Shown piece by piece: positions 1 through 8,445 of a DNA stretch of 64,000 nt (positions within the stretch are counted from its first letter, which is position 1; every line of letters begins with the position of its first letter). Made by a program: the position numbers and the translations under genes. The stretch is taken from positions 62,001 through 126,000 of the forward strand of contig CAZSMK010000026.1 of NCBI GenBank assembly GCA_964608095.1, given 5' to 3'. The notes beneath the pieces are model-generated. The model was not told the DNA's origin and did no database searches. It saw only the letters and a program-made list of their open reading frames with translations. The stretch comes from CAZSMK01 sp964608095 (GTDB lineage Bacteria > Sumerlaeota > Sumerlaeia > MWCT01 > JAGHBZ01).

Positions 1-228
1 CTCTCGGCAGTGGTCGAGCCGATTGCCGGTGTACTCGGTGCAGCGCTGGTGTTGAGCGCACGACCGCTTTTGCCCTATGCGCTGAGCTTCGCCGCCGGCG
101 CCATGATCTTCGTAGTCGTCGAGGAAGTTATCCCCGAATCCCAACTAAAAGGCAATACCGACCTGGCGACTATATGTTTTCTCATTGGTTTTACCGCCAT
201 GATGATACTCGACGTCGCCTTCGGCTAA
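1..228 (+). CDS. ZIP family metal transporter, C-terminal fragment
   Basis: The frame is open from base 1 and stops at 228, so only the last 75 or so residues are present. The visible part has a hydrophobic helix, then the SFAAGAMIFVVVEEVIPES stretch typical of ZIP (ZupT-like) transporters, where His/Glu residues on a helix line the metal path, and a final helix ending in MMILDVAFG. By family it would import zinc or another divalent metal through the inner membrane. The upstream part and any partner genes lie outside the window. Family assignment is fairly secure; the metal is not determinable. Confidence 0.8.
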   Translation, partial: LSAVVEPIAGVLGAALVLSARPLLPYALSFAAGAMIFVVVEEVIPESQLKGNTDLATICFLIGFTAMMILDVAFG

Positions 229-433
229 CCTGTAACAGCCTTTTCAAGGAGTGATTGCAATCTCTCATAAGGGTTTTTAGTTATTAAGACTCATTTACCT
301 TTTTCCGCAAATGCCGTTAAGGGATATTAAAGATATTATAGGTAAAAAATAGAATTGTGACATTGTGCAGATACTATACTAAGGTATTGGAGAGAGGGTT
401 ATCAGCGGCGGAGGGTACCTGTAGGAAAAGAAT

Positions 434-560
434 GAAGCGATTCGCGAATTAGGTGTTTTTGAGGAGAATGAGCCAGGATATATGGTGTGAGGTCTCACGC
501 CGATACAAAGCGCAGACGCGTCTGCGCAGTCAAAAATGGTTTCACGGGTAGATTATCTCT
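434..560. repeat. Dispersed repeat module A, copy 1
   Basis: This segment matches 31739-31870 over about 130 bases with scattered substitutions. Both copies share TTTTGAGGAGAATGAGCCAG, then GAGGTCTCACGCCGATACAA, then GACGCGTCTGCGCAGTC. It carries a perfect 18-bp palindrome GCGCAGACGCGTCTGCGC at 510-527. No convincing reading frame crosses it. Function unknown; it may be a non-autonomous mobile element or a structured non-coding repeat. Confidence 0.75.
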
Positions 561-725
561 CATTCGCCACGGCGAAAGAAATTCTTAAAAAACACATGAT
601 AGCGAGTACGTGTGCGAATATAGCGGAAAGTCTATCCGCATTCCTGTGTGGAGTGAGGGCGTTCCGCGCCCGTATTTAATTATCATAAATATAGGAATAC
701 GAGTGCGAGTACGTGTGCGATTTTA

Positions 726-900
726 GTGACAAGCGGGGACGCTTATTCTACATTTCTTTCGCTTGGGTAACAAGTTTTGGAAGGGTTCTGAAAGTGTCTC
801 AACATCCAGCGCAGCGGCTGATTTTGTGGGGGTAAAAAAATTTCATGAAGTCCTGCTGAGTCTTGTGTAATGTGCTTCTCCCAATTTCGCGAAAGATTCG
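726..900. repeat. Dispersed repeat module B, copy 1
   Basis: This segment matches 32766-32940 along its length: GTGACAAGCG(G/A)GGACGCTTA at the start, GTGTCTCAACATCCAGC in the middle, GTCCTGCTGAGTCTTGT and TGTGCTTCTCCCAATTTCGC near the end. In both places it lies downstream of module A, in the same order and orientation. A further partial copy of its first 30 bases lies at 32598-32628. The 229-1030 stretch holds no other gene-like sequence apart from the Rrf2 control region. Confidence 0.75.
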
Positions 901-919
901 AAAAAAATGAAAAAAGGTA

Positions 920-963
920 TTGACATAGGCGGGTTAAGTGGTAAGGTAGTACCTGTTTACTTA
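920..963 (+). promoter_or_regulatory. Putative promoter and operator of the Rrf2-hcp operon
   Basis: A consensus -35 hexamer TTGACA lies at 920-925. It is followed by an interrupted inverted repeat centred on base 949: TAAGT at 935-939 mirrors ACTTA at 959-963, and GGTA/TACC flank the centre at 945-953. The -10 is poor (TAAGGT at 942-947, 16-bp spacing), as expected if a regulator helps set promoter strength. The palindrome would overlap the -10 and start site, a usual place for Rrf2 repression. Autoregulation is inference. Confidence 0.45.
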
Positions 964-983
964 TTTATGAAAGGAACAGTATC

Positions 984-1430
984 ATTTCTAATTTACTTAC
1001 AATATCAGATGCCGCCGCACTGGCATTCCATGCCATGGTTTTCATGGCTGCACATCCCGATGACGTCGTCAGCACAAAAAAGATCGCCGAGGTTCTCAGC
1101 GCATCGGAAAATCATCTTTCAAAAGTCTTGCAGCGGCTCGTACACCAGCAGTTGATCAAGTCGGTTCGAGGTCCTCAAGGCGGATATATGCTCGCTCATT
1201 CTCCCGAAGACATTTCCGTGTTGCAGGTCTATGAGGCTATTGAGGGACCAATGAGACCGACCTCGTGCATCCTCAAAAAACCTGTCTGCGATGGGTCGGT
1301 CTGTCTTTTCGGGACGCTCCTCGAATCAACGAGCAGCATGATAAGGACTTACTTTGCCTCTACCATGATATCAGAGTTGGTAAAGGTGTTCGAGCGAAAG
1401 GAGAAGCACCTTGCGTCGCAGAATCATTAA
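984..1430 (+). CDS. Rrf2 family iron-sulfur transcription regulator
   Basis: Winged-helix regulator of the Rrf2 family (IscR/NsrR relatives). It has the recognition helix region STKKIAEVLSASENHLSKVL, the wing SVRGPQGGYML, the VYEAIEGP dimer-helix start, and three cysteines (CX6CX4C) near the C-terminus that could hold an Fe-S cluster. The first helix (ISDAAALAFHAM) is conserved in the family but lies upstream of the first in-frame ATG at 1035. The frame stays open to a TAA at 942-944 with no ATG, GTG or TTG between. An AAGGA-type site at 970-974 precedes ATC/ATT codons at 981/984, so I place the start at the ATT; the alternative is 1035 (131 aa) or a frameshift. It heads an operon with a ferredoxin-like protein and Hcp, which points to sensing of NO or redox stress. 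Confidence 0.8.
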   Translation: MSNLLTISDAAALAFHAMVFMAAHPDDVVSTKKIAEVLSASENHLSKVLQRLVHQQLIKSVRGPQGGYMLAHSPEDISVLQVYEAIEGPMRPTSCILKKPVCDGSVCLFGTLLESTSSMIRTYFASTMISELVKVFERKEKHLASQNH

Positions 1431-2196
1431 TATAGACGAAGAGAAATGCGATGGGTGCGGACAATGTGCCGAGGCATGCACTGAAGGCGCCATCCAGATT
1501 ATTAACGGTAAGGCGCGCCTTGTTCGCGAATATTATTGCGACGGGCTCGGTGCGTGTATCGGTGAGTGTCCCCGCGGCGCTATCACCATAGAAGAGCGTG
1601 AAGCACTACCATTCGATCCGGAATCTCTCGCCCACCGTCGAAACAATCTTCACGAACAAGCGGTTGAAGCTTCCGCACCGTTTAATGGCGGTCCGGGAAT
1701 GAAATCACTCTTCATAGAACCTGACGATGAGCAGACCGATGAACAGAACAAAGACCAGGGTGAAGCGATTATGTCACGACTTCGAAACTGGCCTGTGCAG
1801 CTGGCACTCGTCCCGCTCCGAGCGCCCTATTTCAATAACGCAGATATTACTATTTCTGCAGATTGTGTACCGTTTGCCTTTGCGGATTTTCACCGGCGTT
1901 TCCTCAGCAGTCGTGCGCTTCTCATGGGATGTCCAAAATTCGACGATGCAGATTTTTACATCCAGAAACTCTCCCAAATCTTTCTTCAAAATCATGTCAG
2001 GAGCATCGAACTCGTCTACATGGAAGTACCCTGTTGCCGGGGTTTGGTTCACATTGTGAAGCGAGCCATCGAAGATTCAGGTTGCGCGATTCATATAGTA
2101 TATACAAAAATCAGTATAAAGGGAAAGATATGCGAATCCCGGCTTGATTCCGGTACGGTTCCGGATTCAAGGCGCTCTCCAGTTAAACGGATGTAG
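1411..2196 (+). CDS. 4Fe-4S dicluster ferredoxin-like protein
   Basis: The start is a TTG at 1411 after an AAGGAG site, overlapping the Rrf2 gene by 20 bases, so the two are translationally coupled. The N-terminal 70 residues hold a first motif CDGCGQCAEACTEGA (CX2CX2CX3C) and a second, looser CDGLGACIGECPRGA set. This is the pattern of a known ferredoxin-like family found beside rrf2 and hcp genes. The remaining part (WPVQLALVPLRAPYF, LLMGCPKFDD, MEVPCCRGL) forms a separate domain with extra conserved cysteines. It probably passes electrons to Hcp. The last 20 or so residues look like a non-conserved extension read through a short inverted sequence around 2136-2170. Confidence 0.8.
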   Translation: MRRRIINIDEEKCDGCGQCAEACTEGAIQIINGKARLVREYYCDGLGACIGECPRGAITIEEREALPFDPESLAHRRNNLHEQAVEASAPFNGGPGMKSLFIEPDDEQTDEQNKDQGEAIMSRLRNWPVQLALVPLRAPYFNNADITISADCVPFAFADFHRRFLSSRALLMGCPKFDDADFYIQKLSQIFLQNHVRSIELVYMEVPCCRGLVHIVKRAIEDSGCAIHIVYTKISIKGKICESRLDSGTVPDSRRSPVKRM

Positions 2197-2233
2197 ATGT
2201 TTTTCCTGTATAAATCACAAGGAGGTGTATGCC

Positions 2234-3538
2234 ATGCAAGAAATAAAAATGTTTTGCTATCAATGTTCACAAACAGTGCAGGGCAAGGGCTGTACGGTAC
2301 GGGGCATGTGCGAAAAGAATCCGACGGTTGCACGCTTACAAGACAATCTGATTTTTTCGCTCAAGGGAGTAACCGCCTATCTCTATCATGCACGTGAATT
2401 GGGTGCGACTGCTCAGGATATCGAGCATTTTGTGGCTGACGCATTGTATTCCACGCTCACCAATGTCAATTTCGACCCGGATCGATTCTTCGGCTTTGCC
2501 CTCGAGTTAGGTCAAAAGAATATCGACATCATGAAACTCCTGAAGGAAACGCACATCAGTACTTTCGGCGATCCTGTTCCAACAAAAGTAGCGACCGGGA
2601 CAGTAAAAGGGCGAGGCATTATCGTTACAGGTCATGACATGAGAGCGCTGGATGAACTCCTCACACAGACTGAAGGAACCGGGATTAATGTGTATACCCA
2701 TTCAGAAATGCTTCCCGCGCATGGATACCCGGAACTGAAGAAGTACAATCACCTTGCCGGAAACCTCGGTTGCGCATGGTGGGATCAGAAAAAACTGTTC
2801 ACAAAGTATCCGGTCGGAATCCTCGGAACATCAAACTGTGTTTTGCTGCCTAAAGAAGAGTATCGCGACAGGTTTTATACAATGGGTGTGACCGGATTGC
2901 CCGGCGTTCAGCATATTAAAGGCTATGACTTCTCGCCACTGATTCAGCGTGTCAAATCGCTTCCGGAACTGGAAGACGTCCCGGGTGACTACACGTTGAC
3001 CACCGGCTTTTCCAAGAATGCAGTCCTGTCGCTTGCGCCGAAAATCAAGGAGCTTGTCGAGAAAGGAAAGATTCGCCATTTCTTTCTTGTAGGCGGGTGT
3101 GACGCTCCTTTAAAGAAAAGCGAAGCGTATTATCGGGATCTAGTCAAGCAACTCCCGTCTGACACAGTCGTGTTGACCCTGGCATGTGGAAAGTTCAGGT
3201 TCAACGACCTCGATCTCGGTGATATCGAAGGTGTGCCACGCCTCATCGATGTGGGACAATGTAACGACGCAATTGTGGCTATTGACATCGCTGTCGCCCT
3301 GGCTGAACTTTTCGGGGTTGAAGTTAACGATCTCCCCCTCACCCTTGTGGTCTCCTGGATGGAGCAAAAGGCGACTGCTATACTGTGGAGTCTTTTATAT
3401 CTTGGACTAAAAGGTATCTATCTTGGACCTATTCTTCCCGCCTGGGTAAACGATGACATTCTTGCGGTGTTGAAGGAAAAATACGACCTCCGCTTAATTA
3501 GTACTCCTGAGGAAGACATCAAACAGATCCTCGGATGA
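2234..3538 (+). CDS. hcp: Hybrid-cluster protein / hydroxylamine reductase, short form
   Basis: The start is the ATG at 2234, 7-8 bases after a strong AAGGAGGTG site; an upstream in-frame extension to 2144 has no such site. Residues Cys8, 11, 20 and 26 form the CX2CX8CX5C motif that binds the [4Fe-4S] cluster. Hybrid-cluster ligand regions are present: SEMLPAHGYPEL, GTSNCV, LVGGCDAP, LACGKFRFN and a final WMEQKA. At 434 residues it is about 110 shorter than the E. coli or Desulfovibrio proteins. That fits the class III Hcp group, known mainly from thermophiles and archaea, which lacks a helical segment just after the cysteine motif. The family reduces NO or hydroxylamine; the Rrf2 and ferredoxin neighbours fit that role. 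Confidence 0.9.
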   Translation: MQEIKMFCYQCSQTVQGKGCTVRGMCEKNPTVARLQDNLIFSLKGVTAYLYHARELGATAQDIEHFVADALYSTLTNVNFDPDRFFGFALELGQKNIDIMKLLKETHISTFGDPVPTKVATGTVKGRGIIVTGHDMRALDELLTQTEGTGINVYTHSEMLPAHGYPELKKYNHLAGNLGCAWWDQKKLFTKYPVGILGTSNCVLLPKEEYRDRFYTMGVTGLPGVQHIKGYDFSPLIQRVKSLPELEDVPGDYTLTTGFSKNAVLSLAPKIKELVEKGKIRHFFLVGGCDAPLKKSEAYYRDLVKQLPSDTVVLTLACGKFRFNDLDLGDIEGVPRLIDVGQCNDAIVAIDIAVALAELFGVEVNDLPLTLVVSWMEQKATAILWSLLYLGLKGIYLGPILPAWVNDDILAVLKEKYDLRLISTPEEDIKQILG

Positions 3539-3620
3539 TGAAGGTGGGAGTCTACAGGAACGGATTCCTCCAGAACCCTTGTCGAAGGGAAGAGTTTGTT
3601 CAATAGGGCTTGTAGGACCT

Positions 3621-3640
3621 ATAAGTCATATATGACCTAT
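3621..3640. promoter_or_regulatory. Near-perfect palindrome downstream of hcp
   Basis: GTCATATATGAC at 3625-3636 is a perfect 12-bp palindrome. The symmetry extends to 3621-3640 with one mismatched pair. It lies in the 216-base gap between hcp and the O-antigen ligase gene, about 115 bases before the latter. It lacks the GC-rich stem and T-run of a terminator, so a protein-binding site is possible. No partner can be named. Confidence 0.3.
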
Positions 3641-3754
3641 AATAATATGCTTTAAGAGCGAATAACCGTGCCTTTCTGTTCCTCGCACCTTTTACTTTCA
3701 GCTTGTGAACATATCGATTCTTCTTTAGATTGATTAGGTATTTTTCGTTTTTTA

Positions 3755-5155
3755 ATGACAAAACTCATACGAACGAAATGCCGAAAAATCATGATTTCTT
3801 CGACAGATAAAGTGCGTCTCTCAAATAAGTTAGCAACCCTTGTCGTAATGACGATTCCAGCAGCGACGCCGTTTGCGATTTACTATATTTACGAACGTCC
3901 TACCGTCAGCCAGGGCTTCTTCATACAGATCGCCATCATCGTTTCGCTGCAACTGGCAGTGTTGTTGAATCTTCTAACCGGAGGATTCAAAGAGGTAAAG
4001 ATAAAGAGAATCGACGCCTTTGTCCTTTCCTATGCAGCGGCATTGATTCTTTCGTCAGTCATCAAGGGGAGCGCCCCTCTGTTCAACCTGAGAGAATCGA
4101 TTTTTCCCCTGTCGTTGATCGCCTACTTCTTTCTGCTCCGAAGCGTGAAACTCGATACCAGCGACCTGAATCGTATCTTTGTCCTTCTTCTTTTCGTCAG
4201 CCTGGTAAGCGCGGTCTATGGCATTGTCCAATATTTCGGTTTCGAGTTTTTGGGCTATTTTGAAGAACAAAAACGTGGCAAACTCAACGTGTTATCGTTC
4301 ATGGGCCATCCCAATTTTCTGGCTGTAGCCATCGTCCCCATGATCTATATAGCATTTATCCTCCTGATTAAAAAAAAGACATTGATAAACCGCATCTTCT
4401 CCCTGAGCGTTACCTGTGCGATTCTTATATGCTTGATATTAGCAGGTGCGCGCGGCGCATGGCTCGGTCTCATTATCTCCGCATCGTTTCTCTATCTCAA
4501 CATTCACTTTATGCCGTTCATGGCAGGGTACCGGCGATACTTCACCACTATTTTTATTGCAGGGGTGCTCATTGTCGCCATCGTGGTAGCATTGCTCGTT
4601 ATTCCTAATCCCCTTGTTACGAGTAAATACAACATTGTAGATCGTCTGACTGCAAAGTCGGAAATCTCGTCTCGTTTTTTCGGCTGGTGTGTCGCGCGTG
4701 ATATGTTTCTCAAGAACCCGGTTCTCGGAATCGGCTACGGCGGATTCACGGCAAAGTACTGGGACTATGAAGTCGAGTTCATGAAACCAGCCGACCGCCA
4801 AGTCTTTAAAGACATAATCGTCCTGCTGGAGGGAGTACCTCCGGGACAGGTTCATAACGATTTTCTTGAAATCGCCGCAGAGACTGGATTGCTCGGATTG
4901 GTATCTTTCTTGCTCATTATTATAGAAACGTTTCGAGGAGGAATTAAAACTGTCTATATCCCGGGCTTGTCTTCAAGCGATAAGATCGCGGTTCTTTGCC
5001 TGCTCTCGTCGGTCGTCTTCATGATAGTCGACAGCATGTTCAACTTCACTTTCCAGCTGCCGGTCAGCGGGGTGCTGTTCTGGTTCTTTCTCGGGACAAT
5101 ACACAATTTATCCGATTCGTACATCAGGAAAAGCCGGTCAGGCGCACTTTCCTGA
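3755..5155 (+). CDS. O-antigen ligase / polymerase family membrane protein
   Basis: A 466-residue, mostly hydrophobic protein with about ten or more predicted membrane segments. It carries the Wzy_C/WaaL signatures: a large periplasmic loop with GHPNFLA, the short ILAGARGAWLG segment, and GIGYGGF followed by QVHNDFLEIAAETGLLG, where the conserved His and the AETG motif of ligases sit. Members join or polymerise lipid-linked glycans at the outer face of the inner membrane. The start could also be the ATG at 3791, since neither has a clear ribosome site. No other glycan genes are adjacent, so the acceptor (lipid A core, protein or other) is open. Confidence 0.85.
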   Translation: MTKLIRTKCRKIMISSTDKVRLSNKLATLVVMTIPAATPFAIYYIYERPTVSQGFFIQIAIIVSLQLAVLLNLLTGGFKEVKIKRIDAFVLSYAAALILSSVIKGSAPLFNLRESIFPLSLIAYFFLLRSVKLDTSDLNRIFVLLLFVSLVSAVYGIVQYFGFEFLGYFEEQKRGKLNVLSFMGHPNFLAVAIVPMIYIAFILLIKKKTLINRIFSLSVTCAILICLILAGARGAWLGLIISASFLYLNIHFMPFMAGYRRYFTTIFIAGVLIVAIVVALLVIPNPLVTSKYNIVDRLTAKSEISSRFFGWCVARDMFLKNPVLGIGYGGFTAKYWDYEVEFMKPADRQVFKDIIVLLEGVPPGQVHNDFLEIAAETGLLGLVSFLLIIIETFRGGIKTVYIPGLSSSDKIAVLCLLSSVVFMIVDSMFNFTFQLPVSGVLFWFFLGTIHNLSDSYIRKSRSGALS

Positions 5156-5187
5156 AAACCAAACCATTTCTCCGGAGATCTACGATC

Positions 5188-5601
5188 ATGAAAAAATGGC
5201 AAATAAATTTCGTTATTGACGCGCTCTTATTTCTCATTCTCGCCTTTATGGTGGGACAGGGATTTTTGGTTAAATACGTGCTTCTGCCCGGCGCTGAATC
5301 TATCGAGCGGTTCGGCGTCAATTATCAGTTCCACTGGCTGGGATTAGACCGTCATCAGTGGGGAACCATCCACCTTATCCTGGGGATTTCTTTCGTCGTT
5401 CTGGTAGTTGTGCATATCTTTTTACATTGGAAAGTCGTGAAAAACATGTTGTGCTGCTTGATTCCTAAAAAGAATCTACGCGTGGGTATTGTCATTGCCT
5501 TTCTCCTGTTTTCATTGATCGGGCTCTTGTTCTGGACTGCTGCCAACCCTGCGAGAACCACTATCGGCGGAAGAGGGCGGAACGCATCGCAGAACTATTA
5601 G
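5188..5601 (+). CDS. DUF4405 domain membrane protein
   Basis: A 137-residue protein starting at the ATG at 5188 after a CGGAG-like site. It has three hydrophobic segments: residues about 9-31, 60-80 and 97-117. Histidines sit in and beside the middle segment (FHWLGLDRHQWGTIHLILG, then VHIFLHW), a pattern typical of DUF4405 proteins, which resemble di-heme cytochrome b-type membrane subunits. Heme binding is therefore plausible but unproven. The gene ends 22 bases before the sensor kinase, suggesting cotranscription. It may report redox or envelope state to the kinase. Confidence 0.75.
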   Translation: MKKWQINFVIDALLFLILAFMVGQGFLVKYVLLPGAESIERFGVNYQFHWLGLDRHQWGTIHLILGISFVVLVVVHIFLHWKVVKNMLCCLIPKKNLRVGIVIAFLLFSLIGLLFWTAANPARTTIGGRGRNASQNY

Positions 5602-5622
5602 AATACTTATGTATAAATCGTT

Positions 5623-6990
5623 ATGTATACACGAATGATATACCGAACAGCCGGTTATTTGACGATAGCCCTATTCGTGGGGACATTGTTGGTGTTCAAC
5701 GGAGGAAGCTGGGTTTTTCTTCAAGTGACGCGTGAATCGAAGGAACAAGACCTCGGTAAACGCCTTATCGCTATCGCCTCCACCGCAAGTATCGTGATCG
5801 GTAACGAGAATCTTCGCCTTCCAGAGGCGAGTCTTATAGCGAATTATGTCGAACATCCGGACTATGAGTATCTACTGAGCCTGTTGCGCTGGGTTCGTGT
5901 AAAGAACAATCTGTTGAACGTTCAGGTACTCGACAGCAATGGGAATGTGCTTGTGGATTCACGTCAAAAAATGAGTCCGGGAACGCCCCATCCGTATATT
6001 GAAATCGACCGGGTCGAGCTTGAACAAGCGGTCAGGGGAGAGCCCGCTACAACACCTTATTATTTGTTGGAAAAAGTGCCGAGGAAGCGCGCGTATGTGC
6101 CGGTAACTGCACCAGATGGTACACTTTTGTACGTTTTGCGCCTTGAAGCAAGCAGGGATTACTTCCAGGACCTCGATATATTGAAGCGCCACATGATATG
6201 GGTTGACGGTATCGGTTCACTTCTCCTTGCCTTTATCGCTTTTATTGTCTACGTTATCATCAAGCGGCTCATACGTGCGGAGGAGACCGTGGCACAGACA
6301 GAACGGCTCCAGGCGCTTGGCACCATGGCGGCAAGTGTGGCGCATGAAATTCGTAATCCTTTAGGCATAATTCGTGCCTCAGCTGAAGATATGAAAGATG
6401 CAATAGAGGAATCAAATACAACCTACTGCTCAGCGCTGGATGACATTATTGCTGAGTGCGACAGGATAAATCACGAAATCTCGAACTTTCTCCAGTTGAC
6501 ACCCTCAGCAAAACCAGCAAAAACAAACCGTGAGCAGGCAGCGGTTTTGACGGTCAATGAAGTGCTACAGGACCTGAAAAAGAGTGTACAGAAAATGGGT
6601 GAACGGCGGAACATATCCATACATTTCAACATTCCCGCTGAGAAGATGCGTATTCGAATCGACCCCATCGCGTTTCGCCAGACCCTTTTAAACCTTATCC
6701 TCAATGCAATAGACGCATGTCAGCAAGGCGGGACTGTAGATATTCGTGCGTCTCGAAGCAAACGAAAACCAGACCACTTGAATATCAAGATTGTGGATAC
6801 CGGAAAAGGGATGACGCCCCGGCAAGTACGCCGCGTATTTGATCCTTTCTTTACGACAAAATCCCAGGGAACCGGTCTCGGGTTGACCATTGCCAGACGG
6901 GCGGTGGAACAAGCCGGGGGCACTCTAACTATTCAATCGCAACCCAACAAAGGAACACAGGTGACCATAAGCTTACCTGTGTTCTCATAA
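5623..6990 (+). CDS. Membrane sensor histidine kinase (NtrB/ZraS type)
   Basis: Transmembrane helix 1 spans about residues 8-30 and helix 2 about 193-214, enclosing a periplasmic sensing region of about 160 residues (PAS/Cache-like, unassigned). There is no obvious HAMP domain. The phosphoacceptor is His241 in VAHEIRNPLG. Then follow the N box (LILNAIDACQQGG), G1 (DTGKGM) and G2 (GTGLGLTIARR) ATP-binding motifs. The kinase would phosphorylate the sigma-54 regulator encoded immediately downstream. All catalytic boxes are intact. The stimulus is unknown. Confidence 0.93.
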   Translation: MYTRMIYRTAGYLTIALFVGTLLVFNGGSWVFLQVTRESKEQDLGKRLIAIASTASIVIGNENLRLPEASLIANYVEHPDYEYLLSLLRWVRVKNNLLNVQVLDSNGNVLVDSRQKMSPGTPHPYIEIDRVELEQAVRGEPATTPYYLLEKVPRKRAYVPVTAPDGTLLYVLRLEASRDYFQDLDILKRHMIWVDGIGSLLLAFIAFIVYVIIKRLIRAEETVAQTERLQALGTMAASVAHEIRNPLGIIRASAEDMKDAIEESNTTYCSALDDIIAECDRINHEISNFLQLTPSAKPAKTNREQAAVLTVNEVLQDLKKSVQKMGERRNISIHFNIPAEKMRIRIDPIAFRQTLLNLILNAIDACQQGGTVDIRASRSKRKPDHLNIKIVDTGKGMTPRQVRRVFDPFFTTKSQGTGLGLTIARRAVEQAGGTLTIQSQPNKGTQVTISLPVFS

Positions 6991-7005
6991 GTGGAAGGAG
7001 CAAGA

Positions 7006-8445
7006 ATGCCGGAACAAAAAAACGCAACCATCCTCGTCATCGATGACGAGGAAAAGTTGACTACCATAATTCATCGCGCACTTGAACGCGAAGGTCATCA
7101 TGTGCTGGTCGCCAACGATGCTGAGACTGCGCTCACTATTATTAAAAGCCAGAATCAACTGGAGATTATCTTCTGCGATTTGAAACTGCCCGGAGATATA
7201 AACGGTATCGACATTCTCGATGAAGCGCGTCGATACCAGAAAACCGCCGACTTTATCATAATTACCGCGTATGCAACGGTTCAAACAGCCGTGGATTCCA
7301 TGAAGAAGGGAGCGTTCGACTACCTGATTAAACCCGTTCCACTTGAGGAGCTGAAACTGATGGTAAAACGTCTGCTCGACACTCGCTCTCTCAAGGAAGA
7401 AAACCAGATGCTTCGGGAGATAATACAGGAGAAATACAATTTCGATAATATAGTGGGGGTAAGCGATGTTATGCAAAGTATGCTGCGTAAAGTAGCCAAG
7501 GTGGCACACAGCGACGTGTCGGTTCTTCTTCGTGGCGAGAGCGGCACGGGAAAAGAGATTATTGCAAAGACCATTCATTCAATGAGCCCTCGCAAAAACA
7601 AGCCCTTGATAAAGGTCAATTGCGCGGCGATTCCTGACACCCTTCTGGAAAGCGAATTGTTCGGCTACGTCCGTGGCGCCTTTACGGGCGCTAATGAAGA
7701 CCGGAAAGGGCTGTTCCAGGTTGCCGACGGCGGCACCATCTTTCTCGACGAAATAGGTGAAATATCACCCGCACTTCAGGTCAAACTCCTTCGTGTGCTC
7801 CAGGACGGCGAGTTTCAGAGACTGGGTAACTTTGCTGAAACCATTAAGGTCAATGTGCGCATTATTGCCGCAACCAACAAGAATCTCGAAGAGGAAGTCG
7901 CTCAAGGTAAGTTCCGCCAGGACCTTTACTACAGGCTGAATGTCGTTCCTATTATTATCCCGCCCCTGAAAGAACGACAGGAAGATATCCCTTACCTGAT
8001 CGACCATTTTCTGTCGAAATTCGCCTCGTCGAACAAGAAGTTCGATTTATCCAAAGAGGTGTATGAATTGATGCTCATGTATCCCTGGCCCGGCAATATC
8101 CGGGAACTTGAAAACGCTATCGAACACGCCATTGTTATGGCAGAAAGTTCAGCAATTAAAGTAAAGGATCTTCCCATTGCGATAAAGAATTACCAGGAGC
8201 AGGGCGGAAAAGGGGAACGGCAGGTTTCCGGTGGTCAAGCCACTCTCGAGGATATGGAAAAAACCGCCATCCTCAATGCACTGGAAAAGACCGCAGTAAA
8301 TTTTACCCGTGCTGCCCGCCTACTCGGCATCACACGCCGCACCCTCGGATACCGGATTAAAAAATACTCCCTTGAAGATGAAATAGAACGGCTCAGGGTT
8401 CAGCATGGAAAGACCAAAGGAGGAAATTCAAATGACGAATCGTAA
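7006..8445 (+). CDS. Sigma-54 dependent response regulator, NtrC family
   Basis: The start is the ATG at 7006, behind a GGAAGGAG site at 6993-7000; the upstream GTG at 6991 would overlap that site. The receiver domain is residues 1-120 with acidic pocket D13/D14 and phosphoacceptor Asp58. The AAA+ domain follows with GESGTGKE (Walker A), the GAFTGA loop that contacts sigma-54, and GGTIFLDEIGE (Walker B). The C-terminal Fis-type helix-turn-helix ends in AARLLGITRRTLGYRIKK. It starts 15 bases after the kinase gene ends. It should activate sigma-54 promoters for envelope genes; I found no clear -24/-12 site inside this operon. Confidence 0.95.
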   Translation: MPEQKNATILVIDDEEKLTTIIHRALEREGHHVLVANDAETALTIIKSQNQLEIIFCDLKLPGDINGIDILDEARRYQKTADFIIITAYATVQTAVDSMKKGAFDYLIKPVPLEELKLMVKRLLDTRSLKEENQMLREIIQEKYNFDNIVGVSDVMQSMLRKVAKVAHSDVSVLLRGESGTGKEIIAKTIHSMSPRKNKPLIKVNCAAIPDTLLESELFGYVRGAFTGANEDRKGLFQVADGGTIFLDEIGEISPALQVKLLRVLQDGEFQRLGNFAETIKVNVRIIAATNKNLEEEVAQGKFRQDLYYRLNVVPIIIPPLKERQEDIPYLIDHFLSKFASSNKKFDLSKEVYELMLMYPWPGNIRELENAIEHAIVMAESSAIKVKDLPIAIKNYQEQGGKGERQVSGGQATLEDMEKTAILNALEKTAVNFTRAARLLGITRRTLGYRIKKYSLEDEIERLRVQHGKTKGGNSNDES

